The notes beneath the pieces are model-generated. The model did no database searches, had not been told where the DNA came from, and saw only the letters and a list, made by a program, of their open reading frames with translations. A stretch of DNA of 64,000 nucleotides. It comes from RPQJ01 sp963823535 (lineage in GTDB: Bacteria > Pseudomonadota > Gammaproteobacteria > Steroidobacterales > Steroidobacteraceae). The translations under genes and the position numbers were made by a program. Below are positions 52,401-61,184 of the stretch, piece by piece (position 1 is the first letter of the stretch; each line of letters starts with the position of its first letter). Location: the NCBI GenBank assembly GCA_963823535.1, contig CAWGLZ010000006.1:1488001-1552000 (forward strand), in the 5' to 3' direction.

Positions 52401-55123
52401 ACTACACGTCGCCGCACCTGGTCCTCGGGGCCGGGCCGCAGGAGCCGACGCCGCCTCCGCCGGCGGAGCCGGAAGTGCCGGCCCCTGTCGCCGCACCCGT
52501 GCCGCCGCCACCCGCGCCGATGGAGGCAGAACTCGAGTTCGATGCGGACATCGCGGCGATCTTCAGCGAGGAAGCGAGCGAGCTGCTCGAGCAGGCGGAC
52601 GGCTCGCTGCTGAACTGGAGCCGCGATCGTGCGGATCGCGGCCAGGTCACCGAGCTCAAGCGACTGCTGCACACGCTGAAGGGCGGCGCCCGCATGGCCG
52701 GCATCCGCGCCATGGGCGACCTGAGCCACGAGATGGAATCGTTCCTCGACGCGCTGGAGATCGGCCGCGTGGCCTCCGACGGCGAGGCCATCGCGGCGCT
52801 GCAGGCGTCGCTCGACGAATTGCACCGCATGCGCGACCTCGCCGCGGCCGGGCAACGCATTGCGCCTGCGCAGGCGCTGATCGCGCGGGTGCGCGCGGTC
52901 GCCGCCGCGTCGGCACAGCCGAGCGAGGCTCCGCCGGCGGAGCCTGTGCGGCCGGTCGAGCCTATTGAACCGGAGGCGCCTTCTGCGGAGTGGGTGACCG
53001 CCGGCCCGCCGCCGGCGGAGGCCGTTCCCCCACCGCAAGCCGGGGAGGCGCCGGGTCCGGAGATGCCCGTGCCGCCGGTCGAGGCCGGGCCCGTCGAAGC
53101 GGAGGTCCCCGAGCCTGTGCCGTCGGAGGTGGGCGCCGCCGCTGAAGAGCCCCTCATCGCGCAGGCGGCCGCGGAAGCTCCCGCCGCGGCGGAGCCGCCT
53201 GCCGCGCCGTCGACGCCGGAGGTCCCGCCACCGGCGTTCGAGGCGGAAGTCCCGGCGGTTCCGCCGACGCTGCCCGGCCGCGAGCCGCTGCTGGCGGCCG
53301 AGCGCCAGGAACTCGCCCGGGTCAACGCGGAACTGCTGGACGAACTGCTGAACAACGCGGGCGAGGTGAGCATCTTCCGCGCGCGCGTCGAGCAGCAGAT
53401 GACGTCGATCGAGTTCAACCTCGCCGAACTCGGGCGCACCGTGACGCGCCTGCGCGAGCAGTTGCGCAAGCTCGAACTCGAGACCGAAGCGCAGATCCTG
53501 CACAAGCACCAGGAAGATGCACAGCGTCGCGCGGACTTCGACCCGCTCGAGCTCGACCGCTATTCGACGATACAGCAGCTGTCACGGGCGCTGGCCGAAT
53601 CGGTGAGTGACGTGGCGAGCATCGAGGGTCTGCTCGCGAACCTCAATCGCGAGGGCCAGAACCTGCTGCAGCAGCAGGGGCGGGTCGTCGCCGACCTGCA
53701 GAACGGACTGATGCGCACGCGCATGGTGCCGTTCGAGCGGCACACTCAACGGCTCACGCGGCTCGTGCGCCAGGTCGCCCAGGAGACCGGCAAGCGCGTC
53801 GAACTCACGGTCGAGGGCGCCTCCGGGGAGCTCGACCGGCAGGTGCTGGAGCGCATGCTGCCGCCCTTCGAGCACATGCTGCGCAACGCCGTGGTCCACG
53901 GCATCGAGGCCCCGGACGAGCGCCGTGCGCGCGGCAAGCCCGAAACCGGAAACATCACGGTGCGGCTGCAGCGCGAGGGCGCCGAGGTCGTGATCGTCGT
54001 GGAGGACGATGGCGCCGGCTTGAACATCCCGGCCATCCGCGACAAGGCGCACCAGCTGGGCCTGCTGCCGCCCGGCCAGGATCTGACCGACGAGGAATCC
54101 CTGCAACTGATCCTGGAGCCCGGCTTCAGCACGGCCGACCGCCTGACACAGGCGGCGGGCCGCGGCGTCGGCATGGACGTCGTCGCGACGGAAGTGAAGA
54201 AGCTCGGCGGCGGACTCTACATCGAGTCGATCGCCGGCCACGGTGCGCGCTTCACGATCCGGCTGCCGTTCACGCTGGCGATCACCCAGGCGCTCGTGGT
54301 CCGCGTCCACGACGAGTTCTATGCGTTGCCCGTCGCCACGGTCGAGGGCGTCGCGCGGCTGCCGCGCAGCGAGATCGAACGCCACCTCGCGGAGGACCAG
54401 CCGAGCTTCGAGTACGGCGGCCAGTCGTACCGTTTCCAGTACCTCGGCGTCTTCCTCGGCAGCGGCCCGTCCGTGCTGCCGGAAACGGACACCGCGCTGC
54501 CGGTGGTCCTGGTCCGGGCCGGGGAACACTCGACCGCGCTCGTCACCGACGAGCTCGTCGGCAGCCGGGAGATCGTCGTCAAGTCGGTGGGGCCGCAGGT
54601 CGCCTCGGTCCGCGGCATCTCGGGTGCCACGATCCTGGGCGATGGTCGCATCGTGATCATCCTCGACATGGGGGCGCTGGTGCGCTCCGAATGGCGCGGG
54701 CGCGCCGTCGATGCGAGCGTCCGTCCGACGCGTGACGACAGGATCTTCGTGCTGGTGGTGGACGACTCGATCACCGTACGTCGCGTCACGCAGCGCCTGC
54801 TCGAACGCAACGGCATGCGGGTGATGACGGCCAAGGACGGCGTGGACGCGATGGCGCTGCTGCAGGAGCACGTGCCGGACATGATCCTGCTCGACATCGA
54901 GATGCCGCGCATGGACGGCTACGAGGTCGCCTCGCAGGTACGCAACGACCCGCGCCTCGTCGACGTGCCGATCATCATGATCACGTCGCGCGTCGGCGAG
55001 AAGCACCGCGCGCGCGCCATCGAGATCGGCGTGGACGATTACCTCGGCAAGCCATACCAGGAGAGCCAGTTGCTCGACGCGATCGAGCCGCTGGTCCTCG
55101 CGCGGCGCCGGCAGCCGCTCTAG
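49406..55123 (+). CDS. chpA: ChpA/PilL hybrid chemotaxis kinase
   Basis: A 1905-residue multi-domain CheA-type kinase. N-terminal FimL-like part with HVHLARGALRLAEVYG; canonical Hpt domains with phosphoacceptor His in FHTLKGSGRMVG (about residue 692), CHTLSGIAKTAG (about 860) and LHTLKGGARMAG (about 1088), separated by Pro/Ala/Glu-rich linkers; dimerisation from about 1300; HATPase with RNAVVHGIEAP (about 1493) and GRGVGMDVVATEV; CheW domain; and a C-terminal receiver with MILLDIEMPRMDGYE (about 1829). The TTG at 49406 overlaps pilJ; GTG 49433 is an alternative start. It controls pilus assembly with PilG and PilH. Confidence 0.95.
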   Translation: MSPRGIDVAVSTPSTSVARPEDTSASLQLVVREVAVELNEARAALEAFAEHTEDRVALHRFAGHVHLARGALRLAEVYGGALLAEEMEQVARYVDTHAGAGQLDTDGLDALMRAMEQLPAYVDRVASGGRDVPLALLPLLNDLRAVRGGALLSEGTLLLLNLRSDETARSSPDSGSLESATDLCRRLRSRFQLALLGWIRGDKVEQSLESLGEIAARFETNAGTQPLFQLWWVVGAVIEALREQGVDGNVSVKRLLGQVDREMRRLQELGEAAYSAAPPVELLNNLLFYVARSRSNGPRVAAVRQSFRLDEVLAANEQADAASATLSAPSVRLMKTVGAAIREDLTRVKDVLDIFVRKGATQVDELVPQLELLRKIGDTLGVLGLGALRDRVQGEIESLAGIVERRIPPDDAALLGIAAALIEVEDHLDPQLVRLILPEGTEAAAGEPTDEEFRQVQDAVLRECIVNMARIKEAITQALGSPEEAQGLDQVPQLVRGITAGLLMLGRQRAVEVMESLGRALGSIVRPDANALAAPRLERLADAIVAVEYYMEMLQAGRPDPLHMLENAEQCLQQIEPLAGRIVALRPVRAEPGLPVPAAHLPAASLEPGERTPSVVPPPAEPAVPPTMTDTQAPLPGAASPPPAEPTLVDPEFVQLFAEEARENIGRLEPSFAQWEQNPLDADALREVRRVFHTLKGSGRMVGALRISEFSWSIESLLNRVISQTLARSPDIVAIVREAVAVLPALVDELERAAPPAEDLDALMSRADALSGREPAPVIAPPPPTPAKPAASRPAEAAPAPPAGTPAAPVPETESMDPVLQEIFRKETAGHVAVARNFMERCSLGVAPYTVTEALYRACHTLSGIAKTAGVRQGIKVAEPMEHYVRKLYDNGRPLPEEGLALLRDTVRSLENVVDHVEEDTGYFPDHGRLIAGWHALERSLDAELARLTEAAERTVASFWPPESGEAHDDGTERLEALTEPSLQALADRIEVSGEADLDYTSPHLVLGAGPQEPTPPPPAEPEVPAPVAAPVPPPPAPMEAELEFDADIAAIFSEEASELLEQADGSLLNWSRDRADRGQVTELKRLLHTLKGGARMAGIRAMGDLSHEMESFLDALEIGRVASDGEAIAALQASLDELHRMRDLAAAGQRIAPAQALIARVRAVAAASAQPSEAPPAEPVRPVEPIEPEAPSAEWVTAGPPPAEAVPPPQAGEAPGPEMPVPPVEAGPVEAEVPEPVPSEVGAAAEEPLIAQAAAEAPAAAEPPAAPSTPEVPPPAFEAEVPAVPPTLPGREPLLAAERQELARVNAELLDELLNNAGEVSIFRARVEQQMTSIEFNLAELGRTVTRLREQLRKLELETEAQILHKHQEDAQRRADFDPLELDRYSTIQQLSRALAESVSDVASIEGLLANLNREGQNLLQQQGRVVADLQNGLMRTRMVPFERHTQRLTRLVRQVAQETGKRVELTVEGASGELDRQVLERMLPPFEHMLRNAVVHGIEAPDERRARGKPETGNITVRLQREGAEVVIVVEDDGAGLNIPAIRDKAHQLGLLPPGQDLTDEESLQLILEPGFSTADRLTQAAGRGVGMDVVATEVKKLGGGLYIESIAGHGARFTIRLPFTLAITQALVVRVHDEFYALPVATVEGVARLPRSEIERHLAEDQPSFEYGGQSYRFQYLGVFLGSGPSVLPETDTALPVVLVRAGEHSTALVTDELVGSREIVVKSVGPQVASVRGISGATILGDGRIVIILDMGALVRSEWRGRAVDASVRPTRDDRIFVLVVDDSITVRRVTQRLLERNGMRVMTAKDGVDAMALLQEHVPDMILLDIEMPRMDGYEVASQVRNDPRLVDVPIIMITSRVGEKHRARAIEIGVDDYLGKPYQESQLLDAIEPLVLARRRQPL

Positions 55124-55137
55124 GGAAGCCCAGCCAC

Positions 55138-55614
55138 ATGAATGCCGCCGCGGAAGAACTCTACTGCCTGCTGGTGCCCCTGGCCGAGGAACGACTGCTC
55201 GTGCCGCGCGCCTGCGTCACCGAGGTGATCAACTACCAGGCGCCGACCCCGATGGAATCGGCGCCGCCGTGGTACCTGGGCACCGTGGCCTGGGGCGGGC
55301 GACGGGTTCCGCTGGTGTCGTTCGAGGCGGCCTGTGGCCGCAACCCGCCGCGTGCCAGCGGCCGGACGCGCATCGTCGTGATGCAGGGCATCACGCCGTA
55401 CACGGAGCCCGCCGGTGGACACTTCGCCGTGCTGACCCAGGGATTTCCGCAGCTCGTCCGACTGAGCGCCGACGTGATCCATGCCGACGACTCGCGGGTG
55501 TTCGGCGAGCGCGTGCCCGTCATCTGCCAGGTGCGCATGATCAATGAGTATCCGCTGGTACCCGACTTCGAGCGCATCGAGCAGATGATTGCCGAGGAAA
55601 CGCGGGTCGCCTGA
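55138..55614 (+). CDS. chpC: CheW-like protein ChpC
   Basis: A 158-residue CheW-domain protein (EELYCLLVPLAEERLLVPRA, then APPWYLGTVAWGGRRVPLVS), 14 bases after chpA. In Pseudomonas chpC encodes a second adaptor that may link other receptors to ChpA. There chpB (methylesterase) lies between chpA and chpC; here it is missing. The gene ends directly at the stop of convergent rsmE. Confidence 0.9.
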   Translation: MNAAAEELYCLLVPLAEERLLVPRACVTEVINYQAPTPMESAPPWYLGTVAWGGRRVPLVSFEAACGRNPPRASGRTRIVVMQGITPYTEPAGGHFAVLTQGFPQLVRLSADVIHADDSRVFGERVPVICQVRMINEYPLVPDFERIEQMIAEETRVA

Positions 55615-56349
55615 CTACTGCAGGTCTCCCCACAGCGCCTGCAGCACGGCGAGCGCAACGATTCCCGCGGTCTCTGTCCGCAGCACGCGTGGCCCCAGGC
55701 GCACCGGCAGGAAGCCCGCCGTGGCCGCGGCGTCGATCTCGCCGTCGTCGAGGCCGCCCTCCGGCCCGATCAGCAACTCCACCCGCGTGGCGGCGCTGCC
55801 GAGACCGGCGAGCGACGCCGGTCCGCCGGGGCTCAGAACCAGCCGCTGCCCCTCGCGCGGCGACGAAGAGAGGTAGCGGCGCAGCTCCAGCGGCGCGCGT
55901 ACCTCGGGCAGTGTGCTGCGTCCGGATTGCTCGCAGGCGCCGGCGACGATCGCCCGCCAGTGGCGCAGTTTCTTTTCCGCCTGCTGTTCGTCCAGCCTGA
56001 CGACGCTGCGCGCGGAGAGCACGGGCTGGATCCTGCGCACGCCGAGCTCGGTGGCCTTCTGCAACGTCCAGTCCATGCGTTCGCCGCGGGAAACGGCCTG
56101 GACGAGCGTGATCGCCAGCGGTGAATCGCGCAGCCCCGGGGCGCGCTCGCCCACCAGGACACTCACGCGGTCGCCCTCCACGGCGACGATCTCGCCGCGG
56201 AAGTCGCTGCCGGAACCGTCGAACAGGACGAGGGGTGCACCGGGCCGCAGGCGCAGGACGCGCGCGACGTGATACGCGGCGGCCTCCGGCAGCGATATCT
56301 CCGCTCCGCTCGCCAGCGCCGGGGGGACGTGGACGCGGTTCAGTCGCAT
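55615..56349 (-). CDS. rsmE: 16S rRNA m3U1498 methyltransferase
   Basis: A 244-residue SPOUT methyltransferase acting on U1498 of 16S rRNA. The N-terminal PUA-like part has RVLRLRPGAPLVLFDGSGSD; the SPOUT knot has QKATELGVRRIQPVLSARSV, LLIGPEGGLDDGEI and the trefoil end LGPRVLRTETAGIVAL. The ATG at 56349 overlaps the end of bioA by 10 bases. It is convergent with chpC with no spacer at all. Confidence 0.95.
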   Translation of the reverse strand: MRLNRVHVPPALASGAEISLPEAAAYHVARVLRLRPGAPLVLFDGSGSDFRGEIVAVEGDRVSVLVGERAPGLRDSPLAITLVQAVSRGERMDWTLQKATELGVRRIQPVLSARSVVRLDEQQAEKKLRHWRAIVAGACEQSGRSTLPEVRAPLELRRYLSSSPREGQRLVLSPGGPASLAGLGSAATRVELLIGPEGGLDDGEIDAAATAGFLPVRLGPRVLRTETAGIVALAVLQALWGDLQ

Positions 56350-57692
56350 GTGGCGGCCTCGATGCCGGCGCGGGCGGTGCCCACGAGACGGTCGATCTCG
56401 GCGGGCTCGATCACGTAGGGCGGCATGAAATAGACCACGTTGCCGATCGGGCGCAGCAGCGCCTCGTGGCGCAGGCCGTGCTGGTAGACGCGCAGGCCGC
56501 GGCGCTCCTGCCACGGGTACGACCGGTCCCGGCGGCCGCCGGGCGACATCTCCACCGCGACGATCATCCCGTGCTGCCGCACCTCCGCGACGTGCCGCAA
56601 TCCGGCGAGTTCCTGGCAGCGGCGGCCGAGGTGTGCCGCGAGCACGCGGTTGCGGGCCAGCACGTCGTCGTGGGCGAAGATGTCGAGCGTCGCGAGCGCG
56701 GCCCGGCAGGCGAGCGGGTTGCCCGTGTAGCTGTGCGAGTGCAGGAAGGCTCGCAGGCTGGCGTATTCGTCGTAGAACGCGGCGTAGACCTGCTCCCCGG
56801 TGAGCACCACCGAGAGGGGCAGGTATCCGCCCGTCAGTCCTTTCGACAGGCAGAGGAAGTCGGGCGAGATGGCCGCCTGCTCGCAGGCGAAGAGCGTCCC
56901 GGTGCGGCCGAACCCGACCGCGATCTCGTCGGCGATCAGGTGCACGCCGTGGCGGTCGCAGGCGTCGCGGAGCAGGGAGAGGTACACGGGGTGGTACATG
57001 CGCATGCTGCCGGCGCACTGCACCAGCGGCTCCACGATCACCGCGCAGACCTCCTCCGCGTGCTCCGCCAGAGTCGCCTCCATGACCCCGAACATCCGCC
57101 GGCTGTGCGCCTCCCAGTCGTCGCCGGGCGCGCGGGCATGGCAATCGGGGCTCGGGACGGTGATCACGTCCATCAGCAGCGGATGGTAGATCTCGCGATA
57201 GAGTTCGACGTGGCCCACGGCCAGGGCGCCGAGCGTCTCGCCGTGATAGCTGTTGCTGAGCGTGACGAACCGGCGCTTGCGGGACCGGCCCGCGTTGCGC
57301 CAGTAGTGGAAGCTCATCTTCAGCGCCACCTCGATGGCACTGGACCCGTTGTCGGCATAGAAGCAGCGCGTGAGCCCCGGCGGCGCGAGCGCCGTCAGGC
57401 GCTCTGCCAGCTCGACGGCCGGCTCGTGCGTGAACCCGGCCAGCATGACGTGCTCGAGGCGACCGAGCTGCTCGGCGACTGCGGCGCCGATGCGGGGGTT
57501 CGCATGCCCGAACAGGTTGACCCACCAGGAGCTGATCGCGTCGAGGTAGCGCCGGCCGTCGGCGTCGAAGAGCCAGACGCCCTCGCCGCGCACGATCGGG
57601 ATCATCGGCAGCCACTCGTGGTCCTTCATCTGGGTGCAGGGGTGCCAGACGGTCTGCAGGTCGCGGCGGGCGAGGTCGGTGAAGTCTGGCAT
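56340..57692 (-). CDS. bioA: Adenosylmethionine-8-amino-7-oxononanoate aminotransferase
   Basis: Biotin synthesis, transferring the amino group of S-adenosylmethionine to KAPA. A 450-residue class III PLP aminotransferase: HPCTQMKDHEWLPMIPI at the start, SSWWVNLFGHANPRI, FYADNGSSAIEVALKMSFHY (phosphate-binding), DEIAVGFGRTGTLFACE and the PLP-binding Lys in CLSKGLTGGYLPLSV. The start ATG 57692 gives the usual length (E. coli 429). rsmE follows with a 10-base overlap. No other bio genes are in the window. Confidence 0.95.
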   Translation of the reverse strand: MPDFTDLARRDLQTVWHPCTQMKDHEWLPMIPIVRGEGVWLFDADGRRYLDAISSWWVNLFGHANPRIGAAVAEQLGRLEHVMLAGFTHEPAVELAERLTALAPPGLTRCFYADNGSSAIEVALKMSFHYWRNAGRSRKRRFVTLSNSYHGETLGALAVGHVELYREIYHPLLMDVITVPSPDCHARAPGDDWEAHSRRMFGVMEATLAEHAEEVCAVIVEPLVQCAGSMRMYHPVYLSLLRDACDRHGVHLIADEIAVGFGRTGTLFACEQAAISPDFLCLSKGLTGGYLPLSVVLTGEQVYAAFYDEYASLRAFLHSHSYTGNPLACRAALATLDIFAHDDVLARNRVLAAHLGRRCQELAGLRHVAEVRQHGMIVAVEMSPGGRRDRSYPWQERRGLRVYQHGLRHEALLRPIGNVVYFMPPYVIEPAEIDRLVGTARAGIEAATCD

Positions 57693-57834
57693 CGGTGATC
57701 CGTGCGGGGGGGTGGCGGCTGAGATTCTAATCCGATCGCCCGTGGCGACTTAGGTGCAAGCACTGATCGCGGGTGGCGCGCATGTTTGACAGCATGGGGT
57801 CGTCCGATCGGGGTCCGCCTCGGGAGGTACCGCT

Positions 57835-58815
57835 ATGTATCGCACGATCTTCGCCGCCGTTGCAGACCCGCGTGCCCCGGTGCAGGTGGCGGCCACCAAG
57901 GCCGCGGAGTTCGCCCGGCTCGCCGGCGGGCGGGTCGTCCTGTACCACGCCACGTATGACGCGACCCTGAGCGGCAAGCCGTTCTTCGACTCGGCGCGGC
58001 TCGCCCGCGTGCGCGAGAGCCACCTCGCGGCCGAACTCGAGGCGCTGGACGCGTTCGCCGCGACCTTGCCTGCGGGCCTCGACGTCTCGACCGTCGTCGA
58101 GTGGGCGAGGCCGGCCCACGAGGGCGTGGTGCGCGGCTGCATGCGCGAGCGCGCCGACCTCGTCGTCGCCGAGCCGCGATTTCAGCGGGCCCGGGGACGC
58201 AAGCCGGGGTTCGCCCATACCGACTGGGAACTCGTGCGCCTGTGCCCGGTCCCCCTGCTGCTTGCCCGCGCGACGGCCCGCTATCGCAAGCCGCAGGTGC
58301 TCGCCGCGGTAGACCCGCTGCGGGCTACCGACAAGCTGTCGACGCTCGACCTGCACATCGTGCGCGTGGCACGGGAGTTCAGCGCGATCACCCAGGGGCG
58401 ACTCCGCCTGCTGCACTGCTCGACGGAGCCCCACGTGACGCCGCCGGTTCCCTTCGCCGTCGTCGAGCACCAGCGGGCACGGACCCGCAAGCTTCTCGAA
58501 CGGCTGCTTGAGGAGGCGGACCTCCCCAGGCGTGCCCTCCTGCAGCGATCGGGCGTACCGGCCGACGAGATCGAGGCCGTGGTCGAGGCCGAGTCGATCG
58601 ACGTGCTGGTGCTGGGCAGCATGTCCCGCGGGCGCATCGGCCGGCTGCTGCTCGGCAGCACCGCGGAGAAGCTGCTGCACGCGGCCGTGTGCGACCTGCT
58701 GGTGGTGAAGCCCGTGACGTTCCGTTCGCCGGTGACGCCGGCGCGGCGCGGCGCGCGTGGGCTGTTGCGCGGCACGCCGCGTGTGGCGGGCGAGGCACGC
58801 ACCGTGCATGATTGA
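57835..58815 (+). CDS. Tandem universal stress protein (UspE-like)
   Basis: A 326-residue cytosolic protein with two UspA domains. The first (about residues 3-145) starts YRTIFAAVADPRAPVQVAAT but lacks a clear ATP loop; the second (about residues 155-300) ends with the ATP-binding pattern VLGSMSRGRIGRLLLGSTAE before LLVVKPVTF. This is the UspE layout. A strong GGGAGG lies 7 bases before the ATG. A short basic C-terminal tail is extra. It is 3 bases upstream of ampD. Confidence 0.88.
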   Translation: MYRTIFAAVADPRAPVQVAATKAAEFARLAGGRVVLYHATYDATLSGKPFFDSARLARVRESHLAAELEALDAFAATLPAGLDVSTVVEWARPAHEGVVRGCMRERADLVVAEPRFQRARGRKPGFAHTDWELVRLCPVPLLLARATARYRKPQVLAAVDPLRATDKLSTLDLHIVRVAREFSAITQGRLRLLHCSTEPHVTPPVPFAVVEHQRARTRKLLERLLEEADLPRRALLQRSGVPADEIEAVVEAESIDVLVLGSMSRGRIGRLLLGSTAEKLLHAAVCDLLVVKPVTFRSPVTPARRGARGLLRGTPRVAGEARTVHD

Positions 58816-58818
58816 GGG

Positions 58819-59430
58819 ATGCTGCGCGATCCCCCCGGGCACGTCGACCTGACAGGAGTGCGCCTCGACGTCGGTGCCGGACGCCTCGCCGGGGCGCAGC
58901 AGGTCGACTCGCCGAACTGCGACGACCGCCCGCCGGGCTGTCAGATCGACCTGATCGTCGTGCATGGGATCAGCCTGCCGCCCGGCGAATTCGGCGGGCC
59001 GTGGGTCGACGCCCTGTTCACCAACTCCCTGCCGCCGGACGGGCATCCGTATTTCGGGCAACTCGCCGCACTGCGTGTCTCCGCGCACCTGTTCGTGCGC
59101 CGCAACGGCGCGCTGGTGCAGTACGTGCCGTTCCATCGCCGCGCCTGGCACGCGGGCCAGTCGCAGTGGCGCGGGCGCGAGCGCTGCAACGACTACTCGA
59201 TCGGCATCGAGCTCGAGGGTACGGACACCGTCGCCTACGGTCGGGCGCAGTACGCGGCGCTCGCGGCCGTCATCGCCGAGCTTTGTCGCGGCTACGCGGC
59301 CCTGTCGCCGGAGCGCGTGGTGGGGCACAGTGACGTGGCGCCGGGTCGCAAGACCGACCCGGGCATCGCGTTCGACTGGCCGCTCCTGCGCACACTGGTC
59401 CGCTACGACCTCGAGATCCACTTGGCATGA
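58819..59430 (+). CDS. ampD: 1,6-anhydro-N-acetylmuramyl-L-alanine amidase AmpD
   Basis: Cytosolic zinc amidase that recycles anhydromuropeptides and so keeps AmpC beta-lactamase repressed where AmpR exists. The 203-residue protein has the zinc ligands in LIVVHGISLPPGEFGGPW and in VVGHSDVAPGRKTDPGIAFD (His and Asp), and the RRAWHAGQSQWRGRERCNDY segment. The following ampE overlaps by 4 bases. An ampC/ampR pair is not seen in the window. Confidence 0.95.
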   Translation: MLRDPPGHVDLTGVRLDVGAGRLAGAQQVDSPNCDDRPPGCQIDLIVVHGISLPPGEFGGPWVDALFTNSLPPDGHPYFGQLAALRVSAHLFVRRNGALVQYVPFHRRAWHAGQSQWRGRERCNDYSIGIELEGTDTVAYGRAQYAALAAVIAELCRGYAALSPERVVGHSDVAPGRKTDPGIAFDWPLLRTLVRYDLEIHLA

Positions 59431-60326
59431 GCCTGCTCGCCCTGTTGCTCGCGCTGGCATGCGAGCGCGGACTGACGCATCTCTTCCACCTGCGTGAACT
59501 GCGCTGGCTCGACCGGTATTCCGACTGGGCGGCGCGCCTGATCGGACGCGGCGGCGCGGCGGCCAGGCTGGCGGCCGTGGTTGCGCTCGCCGTGCCGGTC
59601 CTGCCGGTCGCGGTCGCGGACTGGCTGCTTGGATCGCACCTGCTTGGCCTGCCGCAACTGGCGTTCGCCGTCGTCGTGCTGCTGCTGTCCTTCGGTCCGA
59701 GAGACCTGCGGGACGAAGTGGACGATTACGTCGCGGCCCTCGAGCGCGGCGATCGCGACGCCGCCGCCCGGGGTGCCAAGGAACTGCTGGAGAGCGACGC
59801 CGCGGGCCGGGGCGCCGGTCTGCGCGAGGCGGTGGAAGAAGCGATCTTCGTCCAGGCGAACAACCGCGTCTTCGGCGTGATCTTCTGGTTCATGCTGCTC
59901 GGCCCGGCGGGTGCGTGGCTGTTCCGCGTCAGCGACCTGATGCGGCGCCGGGCGGCTTTCGAGTCGTCGCGCGGGGGCGGCGGGGCGCCGGACGGACTCG
60001 GGGCTGCGCTGCGGTTCATCCACGGCCTGCTCGCATGGGTGCCGGGCCGGCTGGTGGCGTGCGCCTATGCGCTGGCGGGCAGCTTCGAGGACGCGGTCGG
60101 CAACTGGCGCGCGGCGGTCGACCGTGCTGCCAGCGGACTGCTGGACCGGACGGAGGACCTGCTGGCGCGGGTGGGCAAGGGCTCGCTGCAGCCGAGCCTC
60201 GCCGGCGTCGCACCGGACGCACTCGATGCGGCGACGGCGCGCGGCGCGTGGCGCATCGTGTCGCGCTCGGCATGGATCTGGCTTGCAGTCATCGCGCTGC
60301 TGGTGCTGGTGGGCAGGGCGGCGTGA
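59427..60326 (+). CDS. ampE: AmpE-like integral membrane protein
   Basis: A 299-residue inner-membrane protein in the usual place after ampD. The N-terminal half has hydrophobic segments (MSLLALLLALACERGLTHLF; AAVVALAVPVLPVAVADWLL) and the family VDDYVAALERGDRDAAARGA region; further segments include VFGVIFWFMLLGPAGAWLFR and a C-terminal IWLAVIALLVLV. AmpE has been proposed as a sensor linked to AmpD; its activity is unproven. It overlaps btuF by 4 bases. Confidence 0.87.
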   Translation: MSLLALLLALACERGLTHLFHLRELRWLDRYSDWAARLIGRGGAAARLAAVVALAVPVLPVAVADWLLGSHLLGLPQLAFAVVVLLLSFGPRDLRDEVDDYVAALERGDRDAAARGAKELLESDAAGRGAGLREAVEEAIFVQANNRVFGVIFWFMLLGPAGAWLFRVSDLMRRRAAFESSRGGGGAPDGLGAALRFIHGLLAWVPGRLVACAYALAGSFEDAVGNWRAAVDRAASGLLDRTEDLLARVGKGSLQPSLAGVAPDALDAATARGAWRIVSRSAWIWLAVIALLVLVGRAA

Positions 60327-61165
60327 GGGCAGGCTGGCTGCTCGGCGCAGTGCTGGTCGTGGTGCCTGCCCTGGCGGCCGACGGGCTGCGGGTGGTGAGC
60401 CTGGCGCCGAACCTCTCCGAGATCGTGTACGCCGCCGGCGCCGGTGCCACGCTGGTCGGCACCGTCGAGTACAGCGACTATCCCGCGGCGGCCCGCAGCG
60501 TGCCCCGGGTCGGTGACGGCTGGAGCGTGGACGTCGAACAGGTGCTCGCGCTGCAGCCGGACGTGGTGCTGGCCTGGGCCTCGGGAACGCCGGAGGCCAC
60601 GATCGCGCGGCTCGCGGCGCTCGACCTGCGCGTCGTCACGGTCCGTACCTATCGGCTCGCCGACGTTCCGGCAGCCCTGCGGCTGGTCGGCGACATGGCG
60701 GGCACGACGCCCGTAGCGGAGGCTGCCGCGGCCCGATTCGAGCGTGACGTCCGGCGGCTGCGCGAGCGCCATGCCGGGGCGGCGCTCGTCACGGTGTTCG
60801 TGCAGATCGACGACGAGCCGCTGTTCACGGTGAGCGGTGGTCACGTCATCAGCGAGGTGGTCGAGCTCTGCGGCGGGCGAAACGTGTTCGCGGATCTCCC
60901 GCAGATCGCACCACGGGTGGATCTCGAGGCGGTGCTCGCCCGCAATCCACAGGTCATCCTCAGCACCGACGACACGATCGCGGATCCCCGCGCCTTCTGG
61001 CGGCGTTGGCCTCAGCTCGCCGCGATGCGCTTCGGCTCGATCTACGCCGTGCCGTCGGACACGGTCGCGCGTGCGACACCGCGCCTCGTCGACGGCGTCC
61101 GCGCCGTCTGCGCGGCCCTGGACGATGCGCGCTCTCGCATGGCGGCCGACCCGGCCGCCCGTTGA
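60323..61165 (+). CDS. btuF: Periplasmic cobalamin-binding protein (BtuF-like)
   Basis: A 280-residue solute-binding protein of the helical-backbone metal-receptor class. The signal is short (WLLGAVLVVVPALAA), then LRVVSLAPNLSEIVYAAGAG, VEYSDYPAAARSVPRVG, EQVLALQPDVVLAW, GGRNVFADLPQIAPRVDLEA and a late FGSIYAVPSD, matching BtuF. The GTG at 60323 overlaps the ampE stop. It delivers B12 to a BtuCD ABC transporter, which is not in the window. Nearby btuB and the adenosyltransferase support a cobalamin rather than iron-siderophore ligand. Confidence 0.87.
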   Translation: MRAGWLLGAVLVVVPALAADGLRVVSLAPNLSEIVYAAGAGATLVGTVEYSDYPAAARSVPRVGDGWSVDVEQVLALQPDVVLAWASGTPEATIARLAALDLRVVTVRTYRLADVPAALRLVGDMAGTTPVAEAAAARFERDVRRLRERHAGAALVTVFVQIDDEPLFTVSGGHVISEVVELCGGRNVFADLPQIAPRVDLEAVLARNPQVILSTDDTIADPRAFWRRWPQLAAMRFGSIYAVPSDTVARATPRLVDGVRAVCAALDDARSRMAADPAAR

Positions 61166-61184
61166 CGCCGGACACCCGGCGCGT

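Noticed and set aside
49451..53509. Very long open frame (1352 codons) on the minus strand opposite chpA
   Set aside because: It has no family similarity, an Arg/Leu/Asp-heavy composition, and is explained by the high-GC third positions of chpA on the other strand.
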